In this document: piece by piece, positions 22,301 to 34,386 of the stretch
Layout of the letters: every line of letters starts with the position of its first letter
Numbering within the stretch: the first letter of the stretch is position 1
Source: Phialophora verrucosa
Lineage: Eukaryota > Ascomycota > Eurotiomycetes > Chaetothyriales > Herpotrichiellaceae
Length of the DNA: 64,000 bases
Direction of reading: 5' to 3'
Assembly: GCA_002099365.1 (NCBI GenBank)
Contig: MSED01000001.1
Coordinates: 2,852,001 to 2,916,000 of the forward strand
Made by a program: the position numbers and the translations under genes
The notes under the pieces: model-generated
The model's input: only the letters and a program-made list of their open reading frames with translations
Told to the model about the DNA's origin: nothing
Databases searched by the model: none

Positions 22301-22800
22301 CAATCCATGGACAACAGTTCAACGAATACAGGGTGCCGCAGCACCGGAGAGAAATTGCGAATCAAGCGAATGAGGGGGAGGTTCAGCAGATGAGTAATGG
22401 TCTCATCACATCTCAGTCACTCCGACTGTAAAGCAGGGTTCAAGGCATGCCACGGAACGAATGATAGACCGGAGAGCATCGAATAAGTTGTCGGACCAGC
22501 AGGAATAGGAGAACGGCACAGCGCTGAGTTGTGGCCTTGTCAGCGCTTTGCGGGACTGCTCTGTCCACGTGACTTCGTGTCGCGTGGGTGTTGCGTCACT
22601 TTGTCCGACAGGCAGCGACGAGGCCAGAATGAACCCTTATTACAGAGTACTGAGTGATGGGAGCATTAACCGTCAGCGCAATGATGAGATTGAAGTCTTT
22701 GGCACAATGATGCGGGAGTGATTCTTATTCGCCCCTGTGCCCTTGGGTGAAACACCTGTTCATGCAAGTTCACTCAAACTGACCTCGGCCGACTCTCAAT
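22301..22800. promoter_or_regulatory. Bidirectional promoter, irs4 / lig4
   Basis: 500 bases between divergent ATGs. A CACGTG palindrome lies at 22566-22571, close to a second CGTGTCGCGTGG stretch. This is an E-box type element used by fungal bHLH factors; which factor would bind is unknown. No TATA box stands out. Confidence 0.45.
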
Positions 22801-25800
22801 ATGTCCCAGGACGACAGTCAGTATGGCTTCTCCCAGCGCTCACATGCACCTCGAAGCCGTGAAGAAATCGAGAAACAGCTTGATGAGGAATATCCAAACC
22901 GCCCGCGCAACCATGGCAAATCCCGCCCCTTTCACAGCCTCTTCCAGGAGCTTTTCAACCCTCTACTTGAGTTGAAGCAGAACAAGCCGAAAGCGGCCGT
23001 GGTCAACCGGAGAAGAGTAGGTCCAGATGGGCAGTCTAACAAGTCTCCGTTCGAGAGACGCAGAGAATTGATCGAACGCTACATCGGTCGCTGGCGAAGG
23101 GATGTCGGACCTGACTTCTTCCCGGCCTTTCGTCTCATCATCCCGGACAAGGACCGTGAGCGAGGCGTGTACGGGCTCAAAGAGAAGATAATCGCCAAGC
23201 TGCTTATCAAGATCATGAAGATTGACAAGAATTCCGAGGATGGCTACAACCTTCTGCACTGGAAGAACCCTGGCCAAACAAGCACATCCGCTGGCGATTT
23301 TGCTAGACGATGCTATGACGCGCTCTCTAAACGACCAATGCGTACTAAAGTGGGTGACATGACCATCGATGAAGTGAATGAAATGCTGGACAGATTGTCC
23401 GCAGCCCCGAAAGAGCAGGACCAGCTTCCAATCCTAGCCGAGTTCTACAAGCGCATGAACGCCGAAGAGCTGCAGTGGTTGATACGAATAATCCTCAAGG
23501 AGATGAAAGTGGGTGCGACCGAGAGGACTTTCTTTGCCCTCTGGCATCCCGATGCCGAGAGCCTGTTCAACGTCTCTAGCAACCTCCGAAGGGTATGCTG
23601 GGAACTGTACGACCCCAATATCCGTCTTGACGGTGATGAAGCCGGGGTGGCTCTGATGCAGTGTTTCCAACCAATGCTAGCACTATCCAAGCAAGAACCG
23701 CTCAACAAAGTTATCGAGGCACTCCGGCCAACACCGGAAGACCCTGAATTCTGGATAGAAGAGAAACTGGATGGCGAGCGTATGCAGATGCACATGGCTA
23801 CCGACGAGTCTCACCCAGGGGGCAAGCGCTTCCAGTTCTGGTCCCGTAAGGCCAAGGACTATACCTACCTTTATGGTAACGGTTTCCACGATCCAGAAGG
23901 GGCATTGACTCAGTCAATCAAGAACTGCTTCCGAGATGGCGTTGACAATATTATTCTTGATGGCGAAATGATAACTTGGGATCCAAACGAGAAGGCGCAG
24001 GTGCCTTTCGGAACTCTGAAAACGGCCGCTCTGGCAGAACAGCGCAATCCATTCGCTCAGGGCCACAGACCGGTCTTCAGAATCTTTGACATACTCATGC
24101 TGAACAGCCAACCCCTTACTCGCTACGAACTGCGAGACCGTCGCAAAGCTCTTGCAGCATCAATCAAAAGCGAGCCTGAGCGCTTTGAAATCCATGATTA
24201 CGTTGTCGCTACTAAAGTGGAAGAAGTCGAGGACTTACTCCGCCAAGTAGTCGCAGAGGCATCTGAAGGGCTGGTCCTGAAAAATCCACGGTCCATGTAC
24301 CTTTTAGACGATCGATCAGGCGACTGGCAGAAAGTGAAGCCCGAATACATGGAAGGATTTGGAGAGGACCTTGACTGTGTAATCCTGGGAGGATACTACG
24401 GATCGGGAAGACGTGGAGGGTTCTTGTCGAGCTTTCTCTGTGGGCTGCGCGCTTCAAGGCAAGACCTAGAGGTCGCTAGTCAACAACAAAGCCAGAGTCA
24501 GAGTCAGAGCCAAAATCAAGGACGGAAAGGCCAGAGCCAAAGTCGATGCCGCAAGGCTCCACCTTCGCAGCGACAGCGACAATCTCAAGCCGAAAAGCAA
24601 TCGCAGTCCCAGTCGCAGTCCCAGGCACAGGTTCCAGACTCTCAGCCAGCGGAGCCTGAGGATGGCCCCATCGAAAACTTTACCACTTTCTTCAAGGTCG
24701 GTGGAGGCATGACGGCCGACGACTATGCGGCAATCCGCCATGCCACAGATGGGAAATGGCATCGCTGGGACTCTCGTCGTCCAGCCGCAGAGGATTATAT
24801 TGACCAGGGTGATTTGAGCAGACTGGCACAGAAGCCGGACATGTGGATTAAACCCTCAGACTCGGTCGTGGTACAAGTCAAGGCCGCCCAGGTCACGGCC
24901 AGTACTGACTATGGCTTTGGCTACACGCTTCGGTTCCCGCGGTTCGTGAGGATCAGGAGAGATAGAGACTGGACGACCGCACTGTCGGTCAACGAATTTG
25001 CAGATCTCAGAGCGAAAGCGCAAGACAAGGAGGAGGAAAAGAGATTGGAGATCGACCAGAAGCGCAAACAAAAGCGCAAAGCTCGCGCTGGCGGATACGC
25101 AAGTCGGAAGAAACCGCTCACCGTGGCGGGATACAACGCCAGAGACGTGAATGCGGCCAAGCTACCCGAGGGTCCGCAGGGCAACGTCTTCGAAGGCCTG
25201 AGCTTATACATCATGACCGAGTCATCCTTGCCCGGAGACCGCAAGAAATCCAAGCTCGAGCTCGAAGGCCTCGTCAAAGCCAACGGCGGCAGAATTGTCC
25301 AAACAGCCGTACCCACATCCGACGACCAAGCGTCCGCGATATGCATCGCGTCGCGTCGCACCGTGAAGGTCGCAAGTCTGGAGAAGCGTGGCGAAAAGGA
25401 GATAATCAAGCCGATTTGGATATTCGACTGTCTTGACCAGGCAACCCGGGACTTTGCACGGGGATTTGCGGACCAGATGGTCGTGCCGTACGAACCGGAG
25501 AGACATATATTTTTTGTGCCTGATGAGATGAAAGACCGGTTCGGAAGCAATGTGGATGAATACGGCGACAGCTACGCTCGGGACACCAGTGAAGACGAGC
25601 TCAGAGAAATCATGGACAAGATGGGAGCTGTCGACATCGAGACGGACGAAGAGAGGCGCATTCCCGATCTGTTTGGCGACGACTTTCTCAATATGAGAGG
25701 GTTCCTCTTCCACGGCATGGTGTTCTACTTCGACCTGGGCACAGACGCACCAGTAAAGGATGTTCCGCAAGTGACCGCAGCGTCAAACTCGACTTCCATC

Positions 25801-26121
25801 TCAGAAGAAGACGCCGAACCGCTAGCGACAAACAACAACACGTTCTCAGGCCTCGTGGCCACGTCTCTGAGAACGATCGCGAAATTCGCTGGCGCAGAAG
25901 TCCTAACCTCCTCCGACGGCAAGCTCTCCTCCGTGCCCTCGAAGCTGAAACCGACAATAACGCATGTCATTGCCCATCCTGCCTCGCAGTTGCCTTCCCT
26001 AAGAAAGGAGGTGGCAAGGTGGAAAGGCTGGAAGATACCCCGGATTGTGACTAGAGAGTGGATTGAAGTCTGTTGGAAAGAGGGTACCCGGGTCGACGAG
26101 GAGGCATATGTTGCTTTCTAA
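22801..26121 (+). CDS. lig4: DNA ligase IV
   Basis: ATP-dependent ligase of non-homologous end joining, acting with an XRCC4/Lif1 partner in the nucleus. Uninterrupted 1106-aa frame. The N-terminal DNA-binding domain (about 35-270) leads to nucleotidyltransferase motif I (EEKLDGERMQMH) with adenylated Lys322. Later motifs include ILDGEMI, EGLVLKNPRSMY and WQKVKPEY. The OB fold starts at ILGGYYGSGRRGGFLSSFLCGL and is interrupted by a Gln/Ser-rich insert of about 65 residues (roughly 560-620) before FTTFFKVGGGMTADDY. Two C-terminal BRCT domains follow, near 795-895 and 955-1106. The start is well supported: MSQDDSQYGFS is followed closely by the conserved PFHSLFQELFNPLLE. The length is slightly above typical fungal Lig4 (about 950-1000 aa), largely because of the insert. 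Confidence 0.96.
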   Translation: MSQDDSQYGFSQRSHAPRSREEIEKQLDEEYPNRPRNHGKSRPFHSLFQELFNPLLELKQNKPKAAVVNRRRVGPDGQSNKSPFERRRELIERYIGRWRRDVGPDFFPAFRLIIPDKDRERGVYGLKEKIIAKLLIKIMKIDKNSEDGYNLLHWKNPGQTSTSAGDFARRCYDALSKRPMRTKVGDMTIDEVNEMLDRLSAAPKEQDQLPILAEFYKRMNAEELQWLIRIILKEMKVGATERTFFALWHPDAESLFNVSSNLRRVCWELYDPNIRLDGDEAGVALMQCFQPMLALSKQEPLNKVIEALRPTPEDPEFWIEEKLDGERMQMHMATDESHPGGKRFQFWSRKAKDYTYLYGNGFHDPEGALTQSIKNCFRDGVDNIILDGEMITWDPNEKAQVPFGTLKTAALAEQRNPFAQGHRPVFRIFDILMLNSQPLTRYELRDRRKALAASIKSEPERFEIHDYVVATKVEEVEDLLRQVVAEASEGLVLKNPRSMYLLDDRSGDWQKVKPEYMEGFGEDLDCVILGGYYGSGRRGGFLSSFLCGLRASRQDLEVASQQQSQSQSQSQNQGRKGQSQSRCRKAPPSQRQRQSQAEKQSQSQSQSQAQVPDSQPAEPEDGPIENFTTFFKVGGGMTADDYAAIRHATDGKWHRWDSRRPAAEDYIDQGDLSRLAQKPDMWIKPSDSVVVQVKAAQVTASTDYGFGYTLRFPRFVRIRRDRDWTTALSVNEFADLRAKAQDKEEEKRLEIDQKRKQKRKARAGGYASRKKPLTVAGYNARDVNAAKLPEGPQGNVFEGLSLYIMTESSLPGDRKKSKLELEGLVKANGGRIVQTAVPTSDDQASAICIASRRTVKVASLEKRGEKEIIKPIWIFDCLDQATRDFARGFADQMVVPYEPERHIFFVPDEMKDRFGSNVDEYGDSYARDTSEDELREIMDKMGAVDIETDEERRIPDLFGDDFLNMRGFLFHGMVFYFDLGTDAPVKDVPQVTAASNSTSISEEDAEPLATNNNTFSGLVATSLRTIAKFAGAEVLTSSDGKLSSVPSKLKPTITHVIAHPASQLPSLRKEVARWKGWKIPRIVTREWIEVCWKEGTRVDEEAYVAF

Positions 26122-26930
26122 GTCCGTCTAAACGGATCGTCCGGCAGAGTAGAGTAGAGCAGAGCAGAGAAGCGAAGAGAAGAATGATGCTCGCAGCGGA
26201 GCGGACACAATGAGGGAGCAAACGCCGCGAGACTCGGCTCGATATAGACGACCTCTTGGATTCATGACAATGCTTTATTTAAGATATCCATACCGATCCA
26301 ATATCAAGATGGAATACTCCGTCCTATTATCGTGACCAGCACCGGCACCGGCACCAATACCAATATTAATGCGATGCTCAATACCCAGCACATCAGACTC
26401 ACAGCCATCTCCGGTAGCGTTCTAAGCATCTAACATCTAACATCCAACCACATGAATCATACCCGCTTGCGAAGTACAGTATATTATATATTAATCTCCT
26501 ACGGGCAGTCCACCCACGCGTACAGCAAGCAACGCCATGAACACAAACCGAGTAGGACAGAGGAAACACACATATGACGAACATCTAGAAGTATATAGTA
26601 AGAAGTGATATACCGATCGGCTACGGAGGTGCTACCATTTCTTTACCCTCTTTCCAGGGGAGAATAACAATTCTGCAACTAACGTAGAGGTTTCGTTGGA
26701 ACCCAAGGTGTGAGCGTGCGACGGGACAGTAAGGTACAGATTTGTTGTTTGCCCTCGCTTCCATGAGGAAACTGACTGGACATCCGATAATCAAGGCTAG
26801 GCCGCTCGGATCTGGTATAGTGAACAAAGAATTTTATACAGCTTTACTCTATCCGCCGTACCTCAGAGCTGTCCCGCAAAGGCGAAACATCGCTACAATA
26901 TCGTCGCTTGTAGTCGTTACACAAGGGAAA
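26122..26930. other. Intergenic space between convergent genes
   Basis: Lies between the stops of lig4 (+) and the unknown 545-aa gene (-). It holds both 3' UTRs. A run of short purine-rich AGAG(C/T) repeats occurs at about 26147-26182, and a CCGGCA-type mini-repeat near 26338-26356. No gene seen. Confidence 0.45.
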
Positions 26931-28568
26931 TCACAAGTCTTCGGGCGACCAAATTGCCCACCGTTGCTCTCCACTCCGCCTTAACCTCTTCTTTCCTTGC
27001 TGATCGCTCTTGTCACCCTCGTCAACGGGCGGTAGCCATAACTTTGCCCGTCCGGGGGCATCGTCTGCCAACTTCCCATTCTTGCGCATATTCATCTCGC
27101 ACACGAATACGCGCAGGAAATCGCGGTTCTCTCGGGGTTCCCTCGGCCTGGGTTGTCCTTCATCGATGCCGTGCTCCGGGTCCGCCCAGAGGGTCTGAGC
27201 CGCGCGGAATTTGTTAGATGGCGTCCCGTCGGGCTCGAGCCAGGTGGGTGGGGAGGAGGCGTGGGCAGTGCGGATTGTGGAGGGTATACAAGTTGCCAAC
27301 GGGACCAACGAGGGGAGTTGAGAGGTCGTGCTTGCGTAGGAAGGAAAGGGGGCTCTTTCGTTTGTGGGAGACGGAGAGCGCTGCGTTTGATATTTCCTCT
27401 TGATTTTGAGTTTTGGTTTGCTTTCGGTTCTGGCCGCCTGATTGGGCGTGGTTTTCTCGTCGACCCAGAAGTGCAGCTGGGCTGGTGAGTCGGCAGGTAC
27501 AACAGTATGGGAGTTAAGATAGCGTCTAAGGGCTGCCGATGGAGGTTCGTTTGAGGGTGGAGGCCGCCGATCGTCGGTCAGTGAAGGCCTGAATTCGAAG
27601 ACGGACCTTGCCAGGAAATCATCGGGTTGGACCAGCGGAGGAGTAGTGGCGATATTTGATACAGTCTGTGCAGCAGATCTCAACGCCCTCAGTGACGCTG
27701 TCAAGCTCGATTTGAAGGAACTTTGTGTTTTCTTTAAGGGCATTGGTCGCCGCCTCAGCTGCGGTGGTGGCGAGATAGTCAAGTCAGGCGTGGATGTTCC
27801 GCTGAAATGGTCTTCCTCGTCCATTGGTAGCAGAGGGTGTTCGTTGCTGCAGTCTTCGGAGCTCGCCATCTGCCGAAGTCGGTGATCTGACGGAGATCTC
27901 ACGGTTGCTGGAGAAATGCTGCTAAAGTCGTCGGCCGAAGACAGCGAAGGCATTGACTCAGCCGAGAGGGACCTGGCCGATAGTATGCCAGTGTCAAGAC
28001 CTTCACTGCCTACTATCATTTGTCCCTCCACGAGGCCATCGATGTTGCCGAACAGTCCCTCGAACTGTGGATTCGTCCAACTCCCCGACAGACTTCCCTC
28101 ATGGCTTGGCGGGACGTCGTCCCGTAGAAGCTTGCTGAAATCCGCGACGTGGTCAACGTTTGGCAGTCGCTGACTCGGTCGTGGCCTTGGTTTCCTCCTT
28201 ATGGGAATCGTAGTCGCCGACAACACATCCTGAGCCGACTGTTTCCTCTTCGGCACAGGCTGCGATTGTAACACTGGACTCGATGTCGGAAGCTGTAATG
28301 AGGACGGTCCCGGTCGTCGAGGGTTAAGCTGAATCCGCGGTTCTGCCCTCGAGGGGATCTTCACAGGATCGGAGGTCAGTCCGTGAAGAACAGCGGCTCG
28401 TTCTTCGGAGAGACTCTGAGACAGCGCAGAACGGGCAGGTGGTGACCGAGAAAGTGAGTCCCGTGCTTTTCTCTTCGCAAAGGCGTCCTTCTCTTTCTCA
28501 TTGAAATCGATCTGCTGTTGCCTCTGCGCCAGGGGGTTCTGGGCGAAAGAGCGAGGGACCATCATCAT
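26931..28568 (-). CDS. Conserved fungal protein of unknown function
   Basis: Encodes 545 aa from ATG 28568, with two further ATGs directly behind it. The first ~380 residues are low complexity, rich in Ser, Pro, Arg and Gln, with a basic stretch (PIRRKPRPRPSQR) that could act as a nuclear signal. A short conserved-looking C-terminal block contains FRAAQTLWADPEHG, DFLRVFVCEMNMRKNGKL and GRAKLWLPP; similar '(D)(F/Y)LRV(F/Y)V.E(M/V)NM' blocks occur in uncharacterised fungal proteins. No membrane segment, signal peptide or catalytic motif. The open frame is too long to be chance and composition is that of a fungal gene. Function unknown. Confidence 0.75.
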   Translation of the reverse strand: MMMVPRSFAQNPLAQRQQQIDFNEKEKDAFAKRKARDSLSRSPPARSALSQSLSEERAAVLHGLTSDPVKIPSRAEPRIQLNPRRPGPSSLQLPTSSPVLQSQPVPKRKQSAQDVLSATTIPIRRKPRPRPSQRLPNVDHVADFSKLLRDDVPPSHEGSLSGSWTNPQFEGLFGNIDGLVEGQMIVGSEGLDTGILSARSLSAESMPSLSSADDFSSISPATVRSPSDHRLRQMASSEDCSNEHPLLPMDEEDHFSGTSTPDLTISPPPQLRRRPMPLKKTQSSFKSSLTASLRALRSAAQTVSNIATTPPLVQPDDFLARSVFEFRPSLTDDRRPPPSNEPPSAALRRYLNSHTVVPADSPAQLHFWVDEKTTPNQAARTESKPKLKIKRKYQTQRSPSPTNERAPFPSYASTTSQLPSLVPLATCIPSTIRTAHASSPPTWLEPDGTPSNKFRAAQTLWADPEHGIDEGQPRPREPRENRDFLRVFVCEMNMRKNGKLADDAPGRAKLWLPPVDEGDKSDQQGKKRLRRSGEQRWAIWSPEDL

Positions 28569-31020
<2,452 letters not shown>

Positions 31021-32448
31021 TTACAGGAAGTACTCCCCCACCGGCTTTTTCGCCGGCATACCCCTTGTGCCCTGCGGCGCCGCTTCGAACACTCTATACC
31101 TCCGTCCCGGGGTGGCCAGATTCCACAAAACACCGCTTCCGCCTCCGTTGCCGTCTCCACCGACGGGTTCTCGTCGTCCCTGATCGCCATTTGCCCGTTG
31201 TATACAACCCCCATTTGAGCCGTCTTCGCCGAGCTCCAAGATAGCAGCCACGTTCCCGCACCGGTAGCAGTAGTTCGGCGCGCTCCAGACCGTCACGATC
31301 GTCTTGTCGAACATCTCCTTGTATCCTTCCATGACCAATTGATGGGCCCGGGCGATCAGCGACAAGTCGTTGTTGTGATTGAAGTGCCGGACGATGTCGG
31401 CGCCAAAAAGGAATCCAGCGCCCCGCGGACTCAGGCCCCAGCCCTCGATCTCGTCCGGGTCAGACCACAGGAGGTCGCACATGGCGCCCTCATGCGGGAC
31501 TTCCTGCTTGCGATCGATCAGGCGAATTTTGTCGACCGTTTCGATCAGCGGTGAGAGACCTCCATGCACGCAGAGCACGGCCCCGGTAGAAGAGGTAGGA
31601 GGGTTGAACAACGACTGAAGGGCCCCATTATTGAGCAACGGCTGCGAGGATATCGACGACGTAGGCGGCTCTAGCGGGTCCATGTCCGGAGCGGGGGATA
31701 TCCGACTCGCATTCGATGCTTGCTGTGAGGGTTCTGAACCCAACGACAGGCCGTCGAATCTCCGACGCAGCGATTTCGTCATGACCTCGCCATTGGCATT
31801 GAGGACCTCGGACTCGATCTCATCGTCTTCGGGCGTGAGCGTAGATTGTGTGTTATTGTTATTGTTGCTTTCGGTGGCCTGCGAGCTGCCGGTTGGGGGA
31901 GGAACATCTGTCGTGGCACCCAGGATCAACGCCCCCAGGGCGAGATAGTCAAACACCTCGCAGCAGTACCGCCACACGTTTGCGCTGCCGTATTTCCTGA
32001 TACATTCGTCGTAGAAGCCATACACAGTGGTGATCTGCCGGGACTCGTGGTTCCCTCGGATCAGCGTGATCCTGTCCGGGTACCGAACCTTCAGACAAAG
32101 CAGTAGCAGGAAACTCTCCAGGCTGTAGAACCCGCGGTCCACGAAATCGCCCATGAACAAGTAATTCGTGTCGGGGACGTCGCCACCCACGCGAAACAGC
32201 TCCATCAAGTCGTGGAACTGCCCGTGTATGTCGCCGCATATTGTTACCGGGGCGTCGACGGTCACGACGTTGCCTTCTTCGATAAGCAGTTCGCGCGCTT
32301 TGTAGCAGAGTTCGCGCACTTGAGGTTCGGGGATCGGGCGGCAGGCGCGTAATTGCACGATGGCTCTGCACCGACTTTTGTTAGTTCACTGCGCGGGCAG
32401 GTCCGAGAGGTATGGTGGGCAAACTGCTTACTTGTCGAGGTCGCTCAT
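31021..32448 (-). CDS. ppg1: PP2A-like Ser/Thr protein phosphatase, Ppg1 type
   Basis: Reconstructed as exon 1 at 32432-32448 (MSDLD plus two bases), a GTAAGC...GTGCAG intron, and exon 2 at 31021-32365, giving 453 aa. The spliced start MSDLDKAIVQLRACRPIPE is the usual PPG1/PP2A N-terminus, which supports the 17-base exon. Metal and catalytic motifs are intact: GDIHGQ, GDFVDRG, LIRGNHESR, LCVHGGLSP, WSDPDE, RAHQLVMEGY and WSAPNYCYRCGN. An acidic, Asn/Ser/Pro-rich insert of about 110 residues lies between FDYLALGALI and AVLCVHGG. The C-terminus (KKPVGEYFL) keeps the xxYFL end used for methylation in PP2A-type enzymes. Yeast Ppg1 works with the Far complex and affects glycogen and mitophagy; partner use here is inferred. 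Confidence 0.93.
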
Positions 32449-32960
32449 CGCCGCCAAGCAGAGCAGATGAGGCTCTCTCTACCTGCGACTGCGGCGCATG
32501 TGTGAAGACTTGGTCCGAGCGGAGTGGCCGGCGGTAATTAAATAGTCAGCGGTGCAGGGTCAGGTCAACGATGGTGGCGGGTAAGAGAACTGGACTGCGT
32601 CGGCGTTGTTCTGCTATCAGAAGGTGATCGCTTGCTGGAGGTAATTGTAACCAATGGCTCTGAGACTGTACCTATTGCTTGAGATAGTACAGAGCGATGT
32701 GTCAGTTAGCATCGAATGTCGATAAACGCGAACCCCGCGAACTATGGACTTTCGAGATGCAAATCGTGTGGCGGTCTCAGAAGCGTCGCGGTTAATCCTC
32801 GGGTCGAACATCTTATACGGCGGAGGATTGAACCGCAACGGGTCGTTTGTATTCAATTCGAGCTCGAAGCTCCTGACAATATTGAAGATGTTGTACGGCG
32901 ACAACACAGCATAGCACCCGCCCGTCAACAAGCTCCTTCTTCTATCCCTATCGCGCTAAC
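32449..32960. promoter_or_regulatory. Bidirectional promoter, ppg1 / small membrane protein
   Basis: About 510 bases between divergent ATGs (32448 minus, 32961 plus). No strong TATA box or known element was recognised. Confidence 0.4.
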
Positions 32961-33425
32961 ATGCCTCCCCACCTGCATCCGCGCTCGACAGCAACGTCCA
33001 CACTCTTCGCCGGCACGCTTCTCGCCTCCTTCATCGTCGTCGGCATTCCACATGCCTTCCCGTGCCCACGCCCACGAACAGGCTACGCCGCCGACGCGGG
33101 CCAGATAGAGTTTGATGACGACGGCAAGCCTATGAGGAGGAAAGCCCTATCAAAAGCGAGTGACGCGGAGGGTGATCCGGAAGCTCGGAAAGCGACGCAG
33201 CGACGAGCCCCAGCTCCGCAAAAAGGCCTGAACCAGACAAAAGACATCGACGAAGAAGCGGCCCTATTTCGTGAGTTGGCCGCTGAGGCGGATATGTTGG
33301 AGAAACAGGCCAAGTTGGCGAGGGAGTGTCCGGTTCCGAAACCGACGGGCTGGGTGGGACGTATACTGGGCTTCGAGGACCAGCGAGGTGCCGGGGTCAG
33401 CGGAGGAGGTGGTGAGAAAGGGTGA
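32961..33425 (+). CDS. Small N-terminally anchored fungal protein, function unknown
   Basis: Encodes 154 aa from ATG 32961. The N-terminus (MPPHLHPRSTATSTLFAGTL) is basic and then hydrophobic through about residue 35, ending in PHAFPCPRPR. It could be a signal anchor or mitochondrial presequence with membrane segment. The rest is hydrophilic, with a predicted helix (EEAALFRELAAEADMLEKQAKLA, about residues 94-116) and a closing GWVGRILGF motif. Short proteins starting MPPHLHPRS with a PCP motif occur widely in filamentous ascomycetes, but I know no function for them. Leader sequence and codon use look like a real gene. Confidence 0.7.
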   Translation: MPPHLHPRSTATSTLFAGTLLASFIVVGIPHAFPCPRPRTGYAADAGQIEFDDDGKPMRRKALSKASDAEGDPEARKATQRRAPAPQKGLNQTKDIDEEAALFRELAAEADMLEKQAKLARECPVPKPTGWVGRILGFEDQRGAGVSGGGGEKG

Positions 33426-34386
33426 AGAGCATGAGCTTTGCTGATGCAGATTCGATCGGAGCGATCCGGTTCCTGGCGAAGCAAATCAATCACCCCGCGC
33501 CGAGCTGTTGAGGATTGATCAGACGCCAGATGTTCCTCGACAGAGGTTATAGAAAGCCGAGGTCGACACTGAAGCAGCTCTTTGAAAGGAGATCCACCAG
33601 AATCGAGCACCTCCGGGCCAGTCGACGCTAGAAGAACCCTTTGAAGCAAGATCCACCAGATGCGGACATCTCGAGGCCGAGCCGACAAACCTGTCGAAGA
33701 CAACTATCGGAGCAAGCGGAACGAGGCTGCCGACAAAAGCAGTATGCAAAAGCAAGAAGCAAGAATGGCATGAGGAAAATGTCCCATTAGGCTGAGCTGG
33801 AAAGCTAGAAGCTAGATGTTGATGCCGGCGTTCGTTCTTCTCACATGTGGGTGTCGAGATACACGGACCATCGGTGTCTACGGGGATCAAGGACGGGATG
33901 ATATGCCCCCTGTTGCGGATACCTGCTTTGTGCATGGACGCGGTGAGTGCTGAGTGTCGGTAGCTGGGGGACAGTTCGAGGTATTGACCCTGACCGGAGG
34001 ACTGGACAAACCATGCAGGGACGATTAAGAGGTTACGAATGAGGGCGGTGACTGAGAACAGATGAAGATCGATCATGGTGATCATATCGAAGTGTCTGAA
34101 TGGTAGCAGCCTATCCAAATGTTTCCTCTGGCGCTCTTCGAAGCTTGATCGAAGTCCGCAACCACCAGCAGCTGAGCGAACATGGACCACGACAAACAAA
34201 TCGTAACAAAAAGGAAGAGCTAGTCAAACACATCAAGACGACCTCCTGCCATCTGCAATGCAAAGCATCTCAACATGGCTGTCAACCTTCAATCACTTCA
34301 GCTTGCCGTCCAGTTGACTTCATCGCCGCTCTTCTGGATGGTCGCTGTCGCTGTCGCTTCTCTCTGCTCTTCGTCGGTAGGTGGGC
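33426..34386. other. Intergenic space with degenerate tandem repeat
   Basis: Lies between two convergent stops. Two imperfect copies of a roughly 58-base unit (33564-33621 and 33622-33679) share a TTTGAA..AGATCCACCAGA core. Open frames across it start at non-ATG codons and lack domains, so I call no gene. Both flanking 3' UTRs fall here. Confidence 0.45.
33564..33680. repeat. Imperfect tandem duplication, about 58-base unit
   Basis: The two adjacent units both begin near a GTCGAC and contain TTTGAA, AGATCCACCAGA and a following GCGGACATCTC / TCGAGCACCTC block. They align with many substitutions, so the duplication is old. It is just 3' of the small membrane protein gene. Confidence 0.55.

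Noticed and set aside
33519..34199. 226-codon minus-strand frame
   Set aside because: Starts at TTG, spans the degenerate tandem repeat, and has no domain.
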